From Microbacterium galbinum (GTDB lineage: Bacteria; Actinomycetota; Actinomycetes; Actinomycetales; Microbacteriaceae): a stretch of 64,000 bases of DNA. The position numbers were made by a program, and so were the translations under genes. Positions within the stretch are counted from its first letter, which is position 1; each line of letters opens with the position of its first letter. Under the pieces are notes generated by a model that was given only the letters and a program-made list of their open reading frames with translations, made no database searches and was not told the origin of the DNA. Of the stretch, positions 7,801-15,587 are shown in pieces. The DNA is taken from assembly GCF_023101185.1 (NCBI RefSeq), contig NZ_CP078077.1:2013630-2077629 (forward strand), given 5' to 3'.

Positions 7801-10800
7801 TCACCGGATACACGTGGGATGCGCTGGCGCGCCTGGTCACAGTGACCGATCCCGAGGGCGGCGCATCGACGTTCGCTTACGACGGTGAAGACAACCTGAC
7901 GGCGTCATCGGATGCCGAGGGCGGAACCACCGCGTTCGTGCTCGACGAGGCCTACCGCACGGTGGGTGTCATCGACCCGAACGGCGGGGAGTGGGAGCGC
8001 CGGTACGACGAGACCGGGGTGCAGACGGCATCCGTCGATCCTCTCGGTGCCGAGACGACCTCGACGATCGACGATCTCGGTCGCCCGGTCACGACCACCG
8101 ACGCCACGGGTGCCGCGTCGTCGGTGGAGTACGACGCCGCCGGACGCGTGGTGTCGCAGACCGACGCCGCGGGCGGCGTCACGACCTACGAGTACGACCC
8201 GATGGATCGGGTGACGCTCGTCATCGACCCGGCCGGGTTCGAGACCGAGTACCTGTACGACATCGACGGCAACCTCATCGGGATCGTCGACCGCAACGGC
8301 AATCCGACGCTCTACGAGGTGGATGCCGCCGGCCAGGTGCTGCGTGAGACCGATGCCACCGGTGCGGTCACCGAATTCTCGTACGACGCCGTGGGGCGGA
8401 TCACGAGCATCCTCGATGCCGACGGTCGCACGACCGCGATCGAGTACGACCGCAACGGGCAGCAGACGGCGATCGTCGCGCCCGGTGGGGCGCGCACGAC
8501 CTACGCCTACGATGCCGCGGGGCGCCTGGTGTCGCAGACCGATGCGCTCGGCGGGGTCACGACCTACGCCTACGACAAGGCATCGCGCCTGGTGACGGCG
8601 ACGGATGCCGCGGGCGGCGTGAGCACGTACGCCTACGACAAGGCCGGCCGGCAGACGCAGGCCGTCGATCCGGTCGGCGAGGCGACGGCCTTCTCGTACG
8701 ACGAGGCGGGTCAGCTCGTCGGGGTCATCGAGGGTTACGAGCCCGGGGCGGATGCCGCCGCCGATGTGAACGTGAAGACCGCGTACGCGTACACCGCCAC
8801 CGGTCTTCTCGAGAAGATCACGAACCCGCTGGGGGCGGAGACGACCTTCGCGTACGACGCGGCGGGGCGTCAGACGACCGAGACCGGTCCGACGGGCATC
8901 GAGACGAAGACGGCGTACGACGACGCCGGTCGCGTCGAGCGGGTGTCGAACCCGGCTGGACTCGTGGCGGCGTACACGTACGACGTGCGCAGTGATGTCG
9001 AGACGCTGGTGCGGTCGGACGGCGAGGTGTCGTTCGAGTACAGCGGCGAGCAGCAGCCGATCGTGATGGACGACCCGACCGGCACGACCGGGTGGGTCTA
9101 CGACGAGGTGGGTCGTCTGCTCGAGCAGACCGACACCCGGGGTGACACGCTCACCTCGACGTACACGCCGGCGGGTCTGCGCGAGTCGCTGACGTATCCG
9201 GATGGCACCGAGACGGCCTACACGTTCGACGCCGCGGGTGATGTGGCGACGCAGTCGACGCCCGAGGGAGTCGTCGAATATGCGTGGGATGCCGAGAGCC
9301 GGTTGACGGGCATCACCCGCCCGAACCAGGTGACGAGCTCGTTCGAGTACGACCCGCTGGGTCAGGTCACGCGGGTGCTGCACGAGACGCCGGAGCCGGA
9401 GTCGGTGCCTGCCGACCCCGAGCCGGAGCCGTTGAAGACGGATGCCGTGGAGTGCCGTGCCGTGGGCACGTATCTCGCCGAGCGGCAGGCGCCGACCGCG
9501 GGTGGGCAGAAGCCGTGTGTGAAGACGTGGGACTATCTCGAGCGGCGCACGCTGCCCGAGGTGGAGTCTCCGGTTCCCGCCGGTGCGTCGCTCGAGTACA
9601 CGTACGAGTACGACGCCGCGGGCAGTGTGACGGACTCCGTCCGAACGATTACGGGTCCCGAGATCGCGGAACCGTCGGTCCCTGACGCGCCGTCGGTCCC
9701 TGAGCCTGTCGAAGGGCCCGACACCCCGTCCACACCGTCGGTCCCTGACGCGCCGTCGGTCCCTGAGCCTGTCGAAGGGCCCGACACCACGCAATCGGTC
9801 GACACTCTCTCTCACACCTTCACGTACGACAACCTCGGCCGCCTGACGCAGTCGGAGGCATCCGATGGTGAGACGAACGCGTACGGCTATGACGAGGCGG
9901 GTAATCGCACGTCGTGGGATGTCACGGGCGCTGAGGCGGGGGATTCTCATCTGACGGCACAGTTCAACGCTGCCGGGCAGCTCACGTCGACCAAGACGAC
10001 GGGTGTGAATGCGGGTTCTGCGTCGTACTCGTTCGATGGTGCGGGTAATCGGTCGTCTCAGACGGTGAATGGTGTTCCGACGTCGTTTGGTCATGATGCG
10101 GCGGGGCGGTTGTTGTCGACGCAGACGGAGGGGCGGTCGACGTCGTATGCGTATGACGGGTTGGATCGTCGGACGTCGGTGACGGATGAGACCCGGTTTG
10201 GGTCGGATACGACCGGGACGACGTGGGATGGTCTTGATCCGGTTGCGACGGATAGCGGGTTGCACGGGTCGACGGAGTTGTTGCGGGATCCGACGGGTGA
10301 GGTCGTGTTCCAGGCGGGTGCGTTCGACGATGCGTGGGTGTTGGGTGATGCGCGCAATGCGACGGCGACGGCGGATGCCGGGGGCCGGATCACGGATCTC
10401 GTGGACTATGCGGACTTCGGTGCTGCCGGGTTCGAGTCCACCGGGTGGGCGTCGTTGGTCGGTAACGACGGGCAGCCGGGCGATGCGACTCTCGGGCTGG
10501 ATCACTACTACGCCCGTGACTACGACACCGCGACCGGGTCGTGGGTGCAGCCGGACGAGTGGCGCGGGTTGTTGGTGCGCCCGCAGTCGTTGAACCGGTT
10601 CGCGTATGTCGAGAACTCGCCGGTCGCGTTCAGTGACCACCTCGGGTTCCTGCCGATCGGTGGCGGGCTCAAAGGTGGCGTCGCGAAGGCGTATGCGAAG
10701 CACGCCGTGAAGAAGGGCGGGATCGCTGCGGCGATCAGCAAGGCAAACGGCCCGAAACTCCCGCGACATTCGATGGGAACGAGCGGCGGTGAACGTCCGG

Positions 10801-11369
10801 GCACGCTGTCACGGGGTGGCGGTGGCCCAGGCGGCGCGATCGTCCCAATGAGTCGCTCCAACGTGTATACGTCCGCAACACATGATGACGATCCCTGCGC
10901 CTCTTGCCTGCCGATCAAATCTCGCTTCTCGGGTCAGTCGGACGGAGCGCTGGACCTGTGGGGAACGCTGTTGTTCTTCGGCGCCATCATCGGCATCGCG
11001 GCACTCGCGGTGTGCGTTGTGGCAACCGTGGGAATCTGCGCCGCTGCGTCGGCCGCAATTGCAACTGCATCAGTCAAGGTTGGGGCGAAGGTCGGCGTTA
11101 ATGCCGCAATTAGGGAAATCTCGAAGAGGTACATTCTTTCGTTCAATAATCATAAATGGTCACACATCATCCGAGAAGGGCACTATTGGGATAGGCTTGC
11201 CAAGACGCGAGCGGAGGTGGCTGACCTGATGGCGAGGGCTAGAGCGTACGGCACTGCACGGCCTGACCCAAGGGGTCATGTCGATTACCACTGGTTTTAC
11301 AAGGGGGAAGAGATTGTTGTTCGAGTCGGGCCGGGTGGTCAAATTGGGAACGGTTGGATTGTGAAATGA
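4890..11369 (+). CDS. secreted Rhs/YD-repeat polymorphic toxin
   Basis: A 2159-residue protein, normal length for a full Rhs toxin. Residues 1-27 look like a Sec signal peptide. A Pro/Thr/Ala-rich linker and an N-terminal sandwich-type region follow to about residue 490. About 1,000 residues of YD repeats (G-x-x-T-x-Y-x-YD-x-x-G-R/N-L type) should form the hollow shell. Residues 1721-1918 are the Rhs core ending YYYARDYDTATGSW...SPVAFSDHLGF, the usual autocleavage boundary. The 240-residue tail is unique to this copy: a Gly-rich linker, a hydrophobic stretch (about 2022-2060), and a small C-terminal domain with HKWSHIIREGH and an ending GGQIGNGW. That layout resembles BECR-fold RNase tips, with His as a likely catalytic residue, but this is inference. 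The gene is coupled to the upstream Ca-binding protein and followed by an overlapping immunity candidate. Confidence 0.9.
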   Translation: MWSRSVAVSAIAALVLGVGAVAPAPFTPQELMEQARSEVLQKVYAAAGLNADGELDDTDDTTGTATETPAPAAPPVQGGISTTTSATTHTSNGTSKPIETSAAASDLAPGEPTDIASDALGVQATFSGHDLEARVSLSLTEAPSEAQARRSAVVDTSGVVVSDPVEIVALNDAGEKVTSFPAELIDLPSDDPEHGPVVKDVIPGITLEFDVDMARVEEAEVETSTLRIYTRSTPDEPWTELPSYFDAETQTVKGESDHLSQFVVIGTPFPVPPGPVVVLDPDNDEGVVQTPAPATEFPYNWNLVQGLKSYLELQCKARVVVTNAAGIPFVSRDTRAGVAASANPVATVSFGFATWNGYAWGNEAEGGTMAYSRGSGADNQLRDSFVTHMPTYTGRPSNIEPSNANFPFAQFGGVPGAYAHVETLFLDHNYDRAVIDQGFGSIVDGTFRSLGGYLESIGFDCTDPVLGGWPSPPSQAELARWRHLGYQNYQTYGADPVSFSTGNLVESFPLFDLAGPGAQSIAANLVYNAQDGRLSRVGAGWTFGLGARAQRFDDNSVMVVRGDGASFVFASDGAGGYTGEEGLGLTLTEGGAGQLNLTSDEGETWVFDAADIWGIGELTRHVDRQGNATTLTYGASDPDVHQFTPLTSITDAAGQTVQVASDGVGRITGFTLPDGRTWSLAYNDAGDLMSITSADGTVQSFTYDAEHRMLTATDGNGVTYLVNEYDAAGRVVRQLDAESNVRTFAYADGKTTYTDNEGGVAVFEYDDKARITGIVDTAGEKATWEFDDVGNVSSHTDEAGRTWEYTYDDDGNLIEEVDPSGTVTSYTYTDGGDVETATDLDGDRTETNVYNAQGLITEVQQADGTSVRFEYNAAGDLTRSILPSGAATTYAYDARGNLVSSTDAIGRVTTYAYDASNRLTAVTDAAGGVSSFAWDAGDRLASTTDAEGGVTTYAYDGNGQLTAATDPMGAVTGYTWDALARLVTVTDPEGGASTFAYDGEDNLTASSDAEGGTTAFVLDEAYRTVGVIDPNGGEWERRYDETGVQTASVDPLGAETTSTIDDLGRPVTTTDATGAASSVEYDAAGRVVSQTDAAGGVTTYEYDPMDRVTLVIDPAGFETEYLYDIDGNLIGIVDRNGNPTLYEVDAAGQVLRETDATGAVTEFSYDAVGRITSILDADGRTTAIEYDRNGQQTAIVAPGGARTTYAYDAAGRLVSQTDALGGVTTYAYDKASRLVTATDAAGGVSTYAYDKAGRQTQAVDPVGEATAFSYDEAGQLVGVIEGYEPGADAAADVNVKTAYAYTATGLLEKITNPLGAETTFAYDAAGRQTTETGPTGIETKTAYDDAGRVERVSNPAGLVAAYTYDVRSDVETLVRSDGEVSFEYSGEQQPIVMDDPTGTTGWVYDEVGRLLEQTDTRGDTLTSTYTPAGLRESLTYPDGTETAYTFDAAGDVATQSTPEGVVEYAWDAESRLTGITRPNQVTSSFEYDPLGQVTRVLHETPEPESVPADPEPEPLKTDAVECRAVGTYLAERQAPTAGGQKPCVKTWDYLERRTLPEVESPVPAGASLEYTYEYDAAGSVTDSVRTITGPEIAEPSVPDAPSVPEPVEGPDTPSTPSVPDAPSVPEPVEGPDTTQSVDTLSHTFTYDNLGRLTQSEASDGETNAYGYDEAGNRTSWDVTGAEAGDSHLTAQFNAAGQLTSTKTTGVNAGSASYSFDGAGNRSSQTVNGVPTSFGHDAAGRLLSTQTEGRSTSYAYDGLDRRTSVTDETRFGSDTTGTTWDGLDPVATDSGLHGSTELLRDPTGEVVFQAGAFDDAWVLGDARNATATADAGGRITDLVDYADFGAAGFESTGWASLVGNDGQPGDATLGLDHYYARDYDTATGSWVQPDEWRGLLVRPQSLNRFAYVENSPVAFSDHLGFLPIGGGLKGGVAKAYAKHAVKKGGIAAAISKANGPKLPRHSMGTSGGERPGTLSRGGGGPGGAIVPMSRSNVYTSATHDDDPCASCLPIKSRFSGQSDGALDLWGTLLFFGAIIGIAALAVCVVATVGICAAASAAIATASVKVGAKVGVNAAIREISKRYILSFNNHKWSHIIREGHYWDRLAKTRAEVADLMARARAYGTARPDPRGHVDYHWFYKGEEIVVRVGPGGQIGNGWIVK
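9671..9788. repeat. in-frame duplication of the palindromic repeat inside the Rhs gene
   Basis: Two near-identical 55-base units (9671-9725 and 9734-9788, period 63 bases or 21 codons) carry GGTCCCTGAGCCTGTCGAAG, the same core as the intergenic repeats. They are read in frame as a Pro/Val/Glu-rich linker containing SVPEPVEGP twice, between the YD shell and the core region. Confidence 0.9.
10051..10646 (+). repeat. Rhs core repeat, copy A (in the full-length gene)
   Basis: A 596-bp segment encoding the Rhs core up to DHLG. It is almost identical to 11869-12464 (offset 1818). Similarity ends sharply at the DHLG codons, after which the two genes have unrelated tails. Confidence 0.9.
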
Positions 11370-11839
11370 AACCCGTAAGACTTGTTGATCTCGTATATCA
11401 AGGCAATATTACGAAAGCAATTAAGGTTGCTACACCTTTTTCGCCGCAGGCGATATTCGATCAACTCTTCATAGATGACAAACGTCATCTGGAGGATGAG
11501 GGGCCCTGTGATGAGTTTCTGCGAGCGTGGTTTGCTTCGCTTAAATTCCCTTTCTTGCGCGCCGAAGCGGCGGATTGTTTCACGAAGGTGTATACTACAG
11601 AACTTGCTCCGGTGCCAAATGCGGAATACATCGGCGCATATATGCGAACTCAGGCGTTGCGTGAAGCCATCGAAAGGGTGGTGGAGATAATCCTTGGGCC
11701 GGAGCTGAGAGATCTGGAGGAGACTCCCGATCATCCGCTCTCCGCTGAATCTGCCAGGCGATGGCGTGTAATCGGCGCGGTCCTTGCTGAGCTCGATCTC
11801 CCTCCCGCAGTATCGGCAATCGCTCCGGACCGCTCCTAG
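11366..11839 (+). CDS. putative immunity protein of the main Rhs toxin
   Basis: A 157-residue protein whose ATG overlaps the Rhs stop by four bases (ATGA), the standard place for a toxin's cognate immunity gene. It has no signal peptide or membrane segment, is predicted helical and mildly acidic, and should act in the cytosol by binding the toxin tip. Its DNA is much richer in A/T than the flanks, typical of a recently acquired tip-plus-immunity cassette. I do not recognise the family; the assignment rests on position. The end of the gene runs into the open frame of the orphan Rhs module. Confidence 0.7.
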   Translation: MKPVRLVDLVYQGNITKAIKVATPFSPQAIFDQLFIDDKRHLEDEGPCDEFLRAWFASLKFPFLRAEAADCFTKVYTTELAPVPNAEYIGAYMRTQALREAIERVVEIILGPELRDLEETPDHPLSAESARRWRVIGAVLAELDLPPAVSAIAPDRS

Positions 11840-13349
11840 CGCCATTATTGGCTCGACGCCGACTTTGAGGTCGTCTCAGACGGTGAACGGCATCCCGACG
11901 TCGTTTGGTCATGATGCGGCGGGGCGGTTGTTGTCGACGCAGACGGAGGGGCGGTCGACGTCGTATGCGTATGACGGTTTGGATCGTCGTACGTCGGTGA
12001 CGGATGAGACGGTGTTCGGGTCGGATACGACCGGGACGACGTGGGATGGTCTTGATCCGGTTGCGACGGATAGCGGGTTGCACGGGTCGACGGAGTTGTT
12101 GCGGGATCCGACGGGTGAGGTCGTGTTCCAGGCGGGTGCGTTCGACGACGCGTGGGTGTTGGGTGATGCGCGCAATGCGACGGCGACGGCGGATGCCGGG
12201 GGCCGGATCACGGATCTCGTGGACTATGCGGACTTCGGTGCTGCCGGGTTCGAGTCCACCGGGTGGGCGTCGTTGGTCGGTAACGACGGGCAGCCGGGCG
12301 ATGCGACTCTCGGGCTGGATCACTACTACGCCCGTGACTACGACACCGCGACCGGGTCGTGGGTGCAGCCGGACGAGTGGCGCGGGCTGCTGGTGCGCCC
12401 GCAGTCATTGAACCGGTTCGCGTACGTCGAGAACTCCCCGGTCGCGTTCAGCGACCACCTTGGGTATGCCTCGAAGAAGGGTGGGCTCGCCGCAGGGTTC
12501 GGCAAAGCGGTGGCGATAAAATCATGGTCGAAGGCTGGTGTCGCGGCTGCTGTAGGTGTGGCGAACGGGCGGGGGATTGGTAAGACCCTCGGGAAGTCGG
12601 GTCCCAGCACCTCGCCGCGCACAGATGTCCGTAATCCATGGAAGATCAGTCAGTACTTCCTCACGAGCATGCATCTGCTGACGGCAACAGGCTGTGACCA
12701 CATGGATAAGGACTGCCGCGGAGGGAGCGGCAACTTGTTCGGATGGAGCGACGACACCTGGCGCACCATCGGCGGAATCGCAATCGGTGTCACGATCGGG
12801 ATCGTTGCGACTCTCGCGCTCGTGGGGACTGCAGCATGCGGCGTCCTTACGCTGGGCGCGTGTGCGCTAGTTGTTGGCATAATCGCGGGTGCAGTTGGTG
12901 GCGCCGCCGCCTACGGGATGACAACGGAACCTCAATACCGCACACCTGCGGGGTATGGGGGAGCCGCCGCCGCAGGAGGGGCCGCCGGCTTCGTGGGCGG
13001 TGTGGTCGGGGCGATTGCAGGGAAGGTAGTGTCTGGCATTGCTGGCGCTGTCGGCAAGGGAGGGACGTCTACCGTTCCGAAGGTGGCGCCTGGCGCTGCG
13101 AACGGGTTGACTAGCTCGCAGCAGAAGGCGCTAATCTCCTTGCAGCAACGGCTTGACGAGCATGTCGATAAGTTGAACGCATACCGAGCCAATCCAGATC
13201 TTTACGATAACAAGGGGTTTCTCGCTGGTGCGAGCTCTCCAGAAATACGCCAAAGCATCATCGACGGGCGGATTAGGCATCTTGAACAAGAGATTCGGAA
13301 TTTCAGGCAACAGATCGACGCTTTACGCGGTAATCGGATGCCGCAATGA
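11784..13349 (+). CDS. orphan Rhs core with alternative C-terminal toxin (start-less module)
   Basis: The frame is open from 11784, but the only candidates for a start are a TTG at 11784 and a GTG at 11880 without ribosome sites, so this is probably a silent module. From 11869 to 12464 it repeats the core of the upstream Rhs gene. After DHLG comes a different tail: a linker, a Gly/Ala-rich double hydrophobic segment (about residues 326-385), and an 80-residue helical C-terminal domain containing LDEHVDKLNAYRANPDLYD, GFL and GRIRHLEQEIRNF. From memory that matches the bacterial toxin 28 family, a predicted nuclease of Rhs/CdiA tips; a sequence search should confirm it. Recombination through the core repeat would attach this tail to the full-length protein. 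Confidence 0.7.
   Translation: MLSSISLPQYRQSLRTAPSAIIGSTPTLRSSQTVNGIPTSFGHDAAGRLLSTQTEGRSTSYAYDGLDRRTSVTDETVFGSDTTGTTWDGLDPVATDSGLHGSTELLRDPTGEVVFQAGAFDDAWVLGDARNATATADAGGRITDLVDYADFGAAGFESTGWASLVGNDGQPGDATLGLDHYYARDYDTATGSWVQPDEWRGLLVRPQSLNRFAYVENSPVAFSDHLGYASKKGGLAAGFGKAVAIKSWSKAGVAAAVGVANGRGIGKTLGKSGPSTSPRTDVRNPWKISQYFLTSMHLLTATGCDHMDKDCRGGSGNLFGWSDDTWRTIGGIAIGVTIGIVATLALVGTAACGVLTLGACALVVGIIAGAVGGAAAYGMTTEPQYRTPAGYGGAAAAGGAAGFVGGVVGAIAGKVVSGIAGAVGKGGTSTVPKVAPGAANGLTSSQQKALISLQQRLDEHVDKLNAYRANPDLYDNKGFLAGASSPEIRQSIIDGRIRHLEQEIRNFRQQIDALRGNRMPQ
11869..12464 (+). repeat. Rhs core repeat, copy B (in the orphan module)
   Basis: This is the second copy of the 596-bp core. Differences from copy A are few and mostly silent (for example GGCATCCCG for GGTGTTCCG near 11890). 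The left junction follows the A/T-rich immunity gene by about 30 bases. Confidence 0.9.
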
Positions 13350-13364
13350 GAAAGGTGTATGTAA

Positions 13365-13664
13365 GTGAGCTACGAACTCAATATACCCATTGACGTCCTC
13401 AGGCGGTCCGCAGAAATCTTGTTCGATCATCTCGAAGAGAAGAGGGGAATGACGGTTCGAGTGGGAGAAGACTACTTCTGGTCGATACCTGCAGATCAAC
13501 TTTACGACGTAACTGCGGCCCCCTCGGGGCTAACAATTGGGCAACTTAGTGAAAGCTTCGACAATATCCGGGAGCTCGATACGAGCCCTGACCGCGCAAT
13601 TTCGTACGGCCTCGTATGGCTGTCAGATTTGCTTCGCGCTATCGGGCAAAGTGAAGTCTCCTGA
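13365..13664 (+). CDS. putative immunity protein of the orphan Rhs tail
   Basis: A 99-residue acidic cytosolic protein starting at a GTG nine bases after GAGAAAGG and 15 bases after the orphan Rhs stop. It has no signal or membrane segment. Position and size fit the cognate immunity protein of the toxin-28-like tail, and a silent toxin kept with an intact immunity gene is the expected arrangement for an orphan module. Features seen are a central DYFWSIPADQLYDV stretch and a C-terminal amphipathic helix. The family is not recognised. Confidence 0.65.
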   Translation: MSYELNIPIDVLRRSAEILFDHLEEKRGMTVRVGEDYFWSIPADQLYDVTAAPSGLTIGQLSESFDNIRELDTSPDRAISYGLVWLSDLLRAIGQSEVS

Positions 13665-13754
13665 CTGAAACTTAACTACCTTGGTCCTCAAGGAGGGTTC
13701 TAGGCCCTTTAAAATCTGGGCTAATTGACGTCAATCGCTATTTTGCGTTACAGG

Positions 13755-13797
13755 CGGAGTTGTTGCGGGGTCCGGCCGGGGTTGTGTTCCAGGCGGA
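13755..13797 (+). pseudogene. decayed fragment of a third Rhs core
   Basis: About 43 bases (GGAGTTGTTGCGGGG... TTGTGTTCCAGGCGG) match the TELLRDPTGEVVFQAG codons of the Rhs core at 10276-10318 with several changes and a short deletion. No other core sequence flanks it, so it is the scar of a lost Rhs module lying just before the immunity-gene run. Confidence 0.75.
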
Positions 13798-13812
13798 AGT
13801 AGTATTCGTTAC

Positions 13813-14902
13813 GTGAGCCCCGGAGACAACCGCGGGGCGGGAGCCTCCAAGAGCGTCGCGTTGACGCCAACGGGTAAGAATGAACTCATGGGTGAAGAGA
13901 ACTCGATCGTCATCACCAAAGGCGATCGGCGGGCGGTCGTGCGGGCCGCTCTCGCCGCAGGCTGGAGATTGATCACAGCGGCCGCAGCGATCATCGGTGT
14001 CGTGCTCGGAGTGTTCCTGGCTCTGATCTATGGCTTCATCGACCAGCCCGCTTGGCTGGTCGTGGCGATCGGCGGGGTGACCCTTCTCGTTCTCGCGCCC
14101 TTGGTCATCGACAACCGTCGGCGCCTTCGTGCGTCGATTCCTGTCGGGTCGACGAGCGCGATTTCGCTCAGCCCTGAGAGCTTGAGCCTCGAAGGGCATG
14201 GCGGCGCTTCTCAGTTCTCGTGGGGACAGGTCTCGGAGCTGAGGCGCTCGGGAAGTGCCGTCGTTTTCACAGTGTCGGGAACACGTTTGGTGATCCCCGG
14301 TCGAATGGTGACCGCCGAAGCGTTCGCGACGATGCTGTCTCGCATCGAAGAACACGCCACGCGTGGCACCGACTCGCACGCGGCAGCCGTCGACGAGCCG
14401 ATTCGCGATGGTGACCTCGGTGACGTGACTGCTCGAACGATCACCCTCACGGCGGACGACCGCCGAGCCATCCGAAACGGAGTCTGGGGGGCAGTCCGCG
14501 ATCGTCGTGGTTGTCGTTGCTGTTATCGGTGCGACGTTGATCGTGGGGGGAGTCGCAGACCTGTTCACTGATGCCGGGCGTTCCGGCGCGGTTCTACTCG
14601 CCTGCGGGATTCTGTTCTGGGCGCTGTGCGCCGGCCTGCTCTACACGAACGCCCGCCGCGTCCGTTCGGCGTGGCCGCTCGGCTCTCGATACAGCGTTCG
14701 GTTATTGGATGACGCGATCGAGTTCGGGGATGCCGCTGCGACGTCTCAGACGCGGTGGGCTCAGGTCTCGCAGGTGCGGCGGCGCAAGGGCGTCGTGCTG
14801 ATGACGATGAACGGAACCCCGCAGACGATTCCTGCGCGGCTGATCTCGCCCGAGATCTTCGCTTCGATCGAGAAGCGCGTGGCTGAGGCGAGCGCTCGCT
14901 GA
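13813..14902 (+). pseudogene. tandem YcxB-like membrane protein, frameshifted
   Basis: Two homologous halves each have a basic segment, two membrane helices and a beta-rich cytosolic domain of the type WGQVSELRRSGSAVVF (first half) and WAQVSQVRRRKGVVLM (second half), similar to YcxB/PH-like membrane proteins. The first frame closes at 14571, while the second half is read in another frame to 14902. Removing one G from the six-G run at 14486-14491 restores a continuous protein through GQSAIVVVVAVIGA. The probable start is the ATG at 13888 (MGEENSIV). The gene sits first in the run of immunity-like genes, and related proteins are common there. Either a true mutation or a homopolymer assembly error explains the break. 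Confidence 0.7.
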
Positions 14903-14911
14903 AGACTCGTG

Positions 14912-15109
14912 ATGTCCATCGATGAGCTCTTCGGTACGGCTTCATGGGCACCGGAGGGGATACCTCCCGACGCTGGCCCCCGATCCCCTCGCAGACCTGA
15001 GCACGGGCTCGCCGCATCGGTGACGGTGTCGGGCGTGGTGAACTTGGCGTCTGAGTTTCGGCCGTCGGCCGTGTCGCAATTGGCTCCCCCGGCGGTCGAG
15101 CGCCAATGA
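14912..15109 (+). CDS. small hypothetical protein (doubtful)
   Basis: A 65-codon frame beginning ATGTCCATCGATGAG, with no clear ribosome site. It is Pro/Ala/Ser-rich at the end, without membrane segments. Its stop overlaps the ATG of the next tiny frame (ATGA), the only argument that it is translated. It may be debris of a larger lost gene. Confidence 0.25.
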   Translation: MSIDELFGTASWAPEGIPPDAGPRSPRRPEHGLAASVTVSGVVNLASEFRPSAVSQLAPPAVERQ

Positions 15110-15198
15110 ACCGGACGCCGATCGCAGGTCGATCCCGACGAGTCCTGGGCCTCGTGCCGACGTTGGCAGTCGTGCTGCTGCTCAGCGGTTGCGCCTGA
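15106..15198 (+). pseudogene. truncated lipoprotein (signal peptide only)
   Basis: Thirty codons encode a complete lipoprotein signal peptide: basic n-region, hydrophobic core and the lipobox LSGC, then Ala and stop. A one-base shift directly after the lipobox opens a longer frame (APEVASYSGLSVVSS and onward) that runs into the next gene, so a frameshift in a small lipoprotein is the simplest reading. It lies in the immunity-gene run, where lipoprotein immunity factors for periplasm-acting toxins would be at home. Confidence 0.45.
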
Positions 15199-15302
15199 AG
15201 TCGCGTCATATTCCGGGCTTTCGGTCGTCTCTTCAATGGGGCGTGGCTTTTGGGGTGATTCCACGAAGGCTCCTAAGCGACAGCGACTACCGGAGGAACT
15301 GA

Positions 15303-15571
15303 GTGACGATCGAAAACTATCTTGCGATTGCTGCAGGGCTGGTCGCTGTCGTCTGCGGTCGGTTGATGGTGGGGCACCGGGTGAAGGTGTTCGGATTCTC
15401 CTCCGGCGCTCAGCGAGCGCTCGGGGGTGCGGTCGGGAGGAGATCAGTCGTCGGCTCCCGAAGATGCGGTTCGTTGTGCTCATCGGCATTGGTGCTCTCA
15501 TCGTCGCTGCGATTGCGTTCAGCGCAGCATGGGCGGGTGCGACCCAATGCGCAGACGTGACCGCATGCTGA
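15303..15571 (+). pseudogene. small two-helix membrane protein, apparently frameshifted
   Basis: GTG at 15303 follows GGAGGA by a good distance. The first frame gives MTIENYLAIAAGLVAVVCG and a basic segment, then degenerates near 15430. From there the neighbouring frame continues plausibly as GREEISRRLPKMRFVVLIGIG with a second membrane helix and ends at 15571. The whole would be an 89-residue double-spanning protein. The break lies around the GGGGGTGCGGTCGGGAGG stretch (about 15423-15440). Confidence 0.5.
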
Positions 15572-15587
15572 GGGGCGGTAGTCGAGA

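Noticed and set aside
7905..10769. A 954-codon minus-strand frame opposite the Rhs gene
   Set aside because: Antisense shadow with repetitive RRR content that mirrors the YD repeats.
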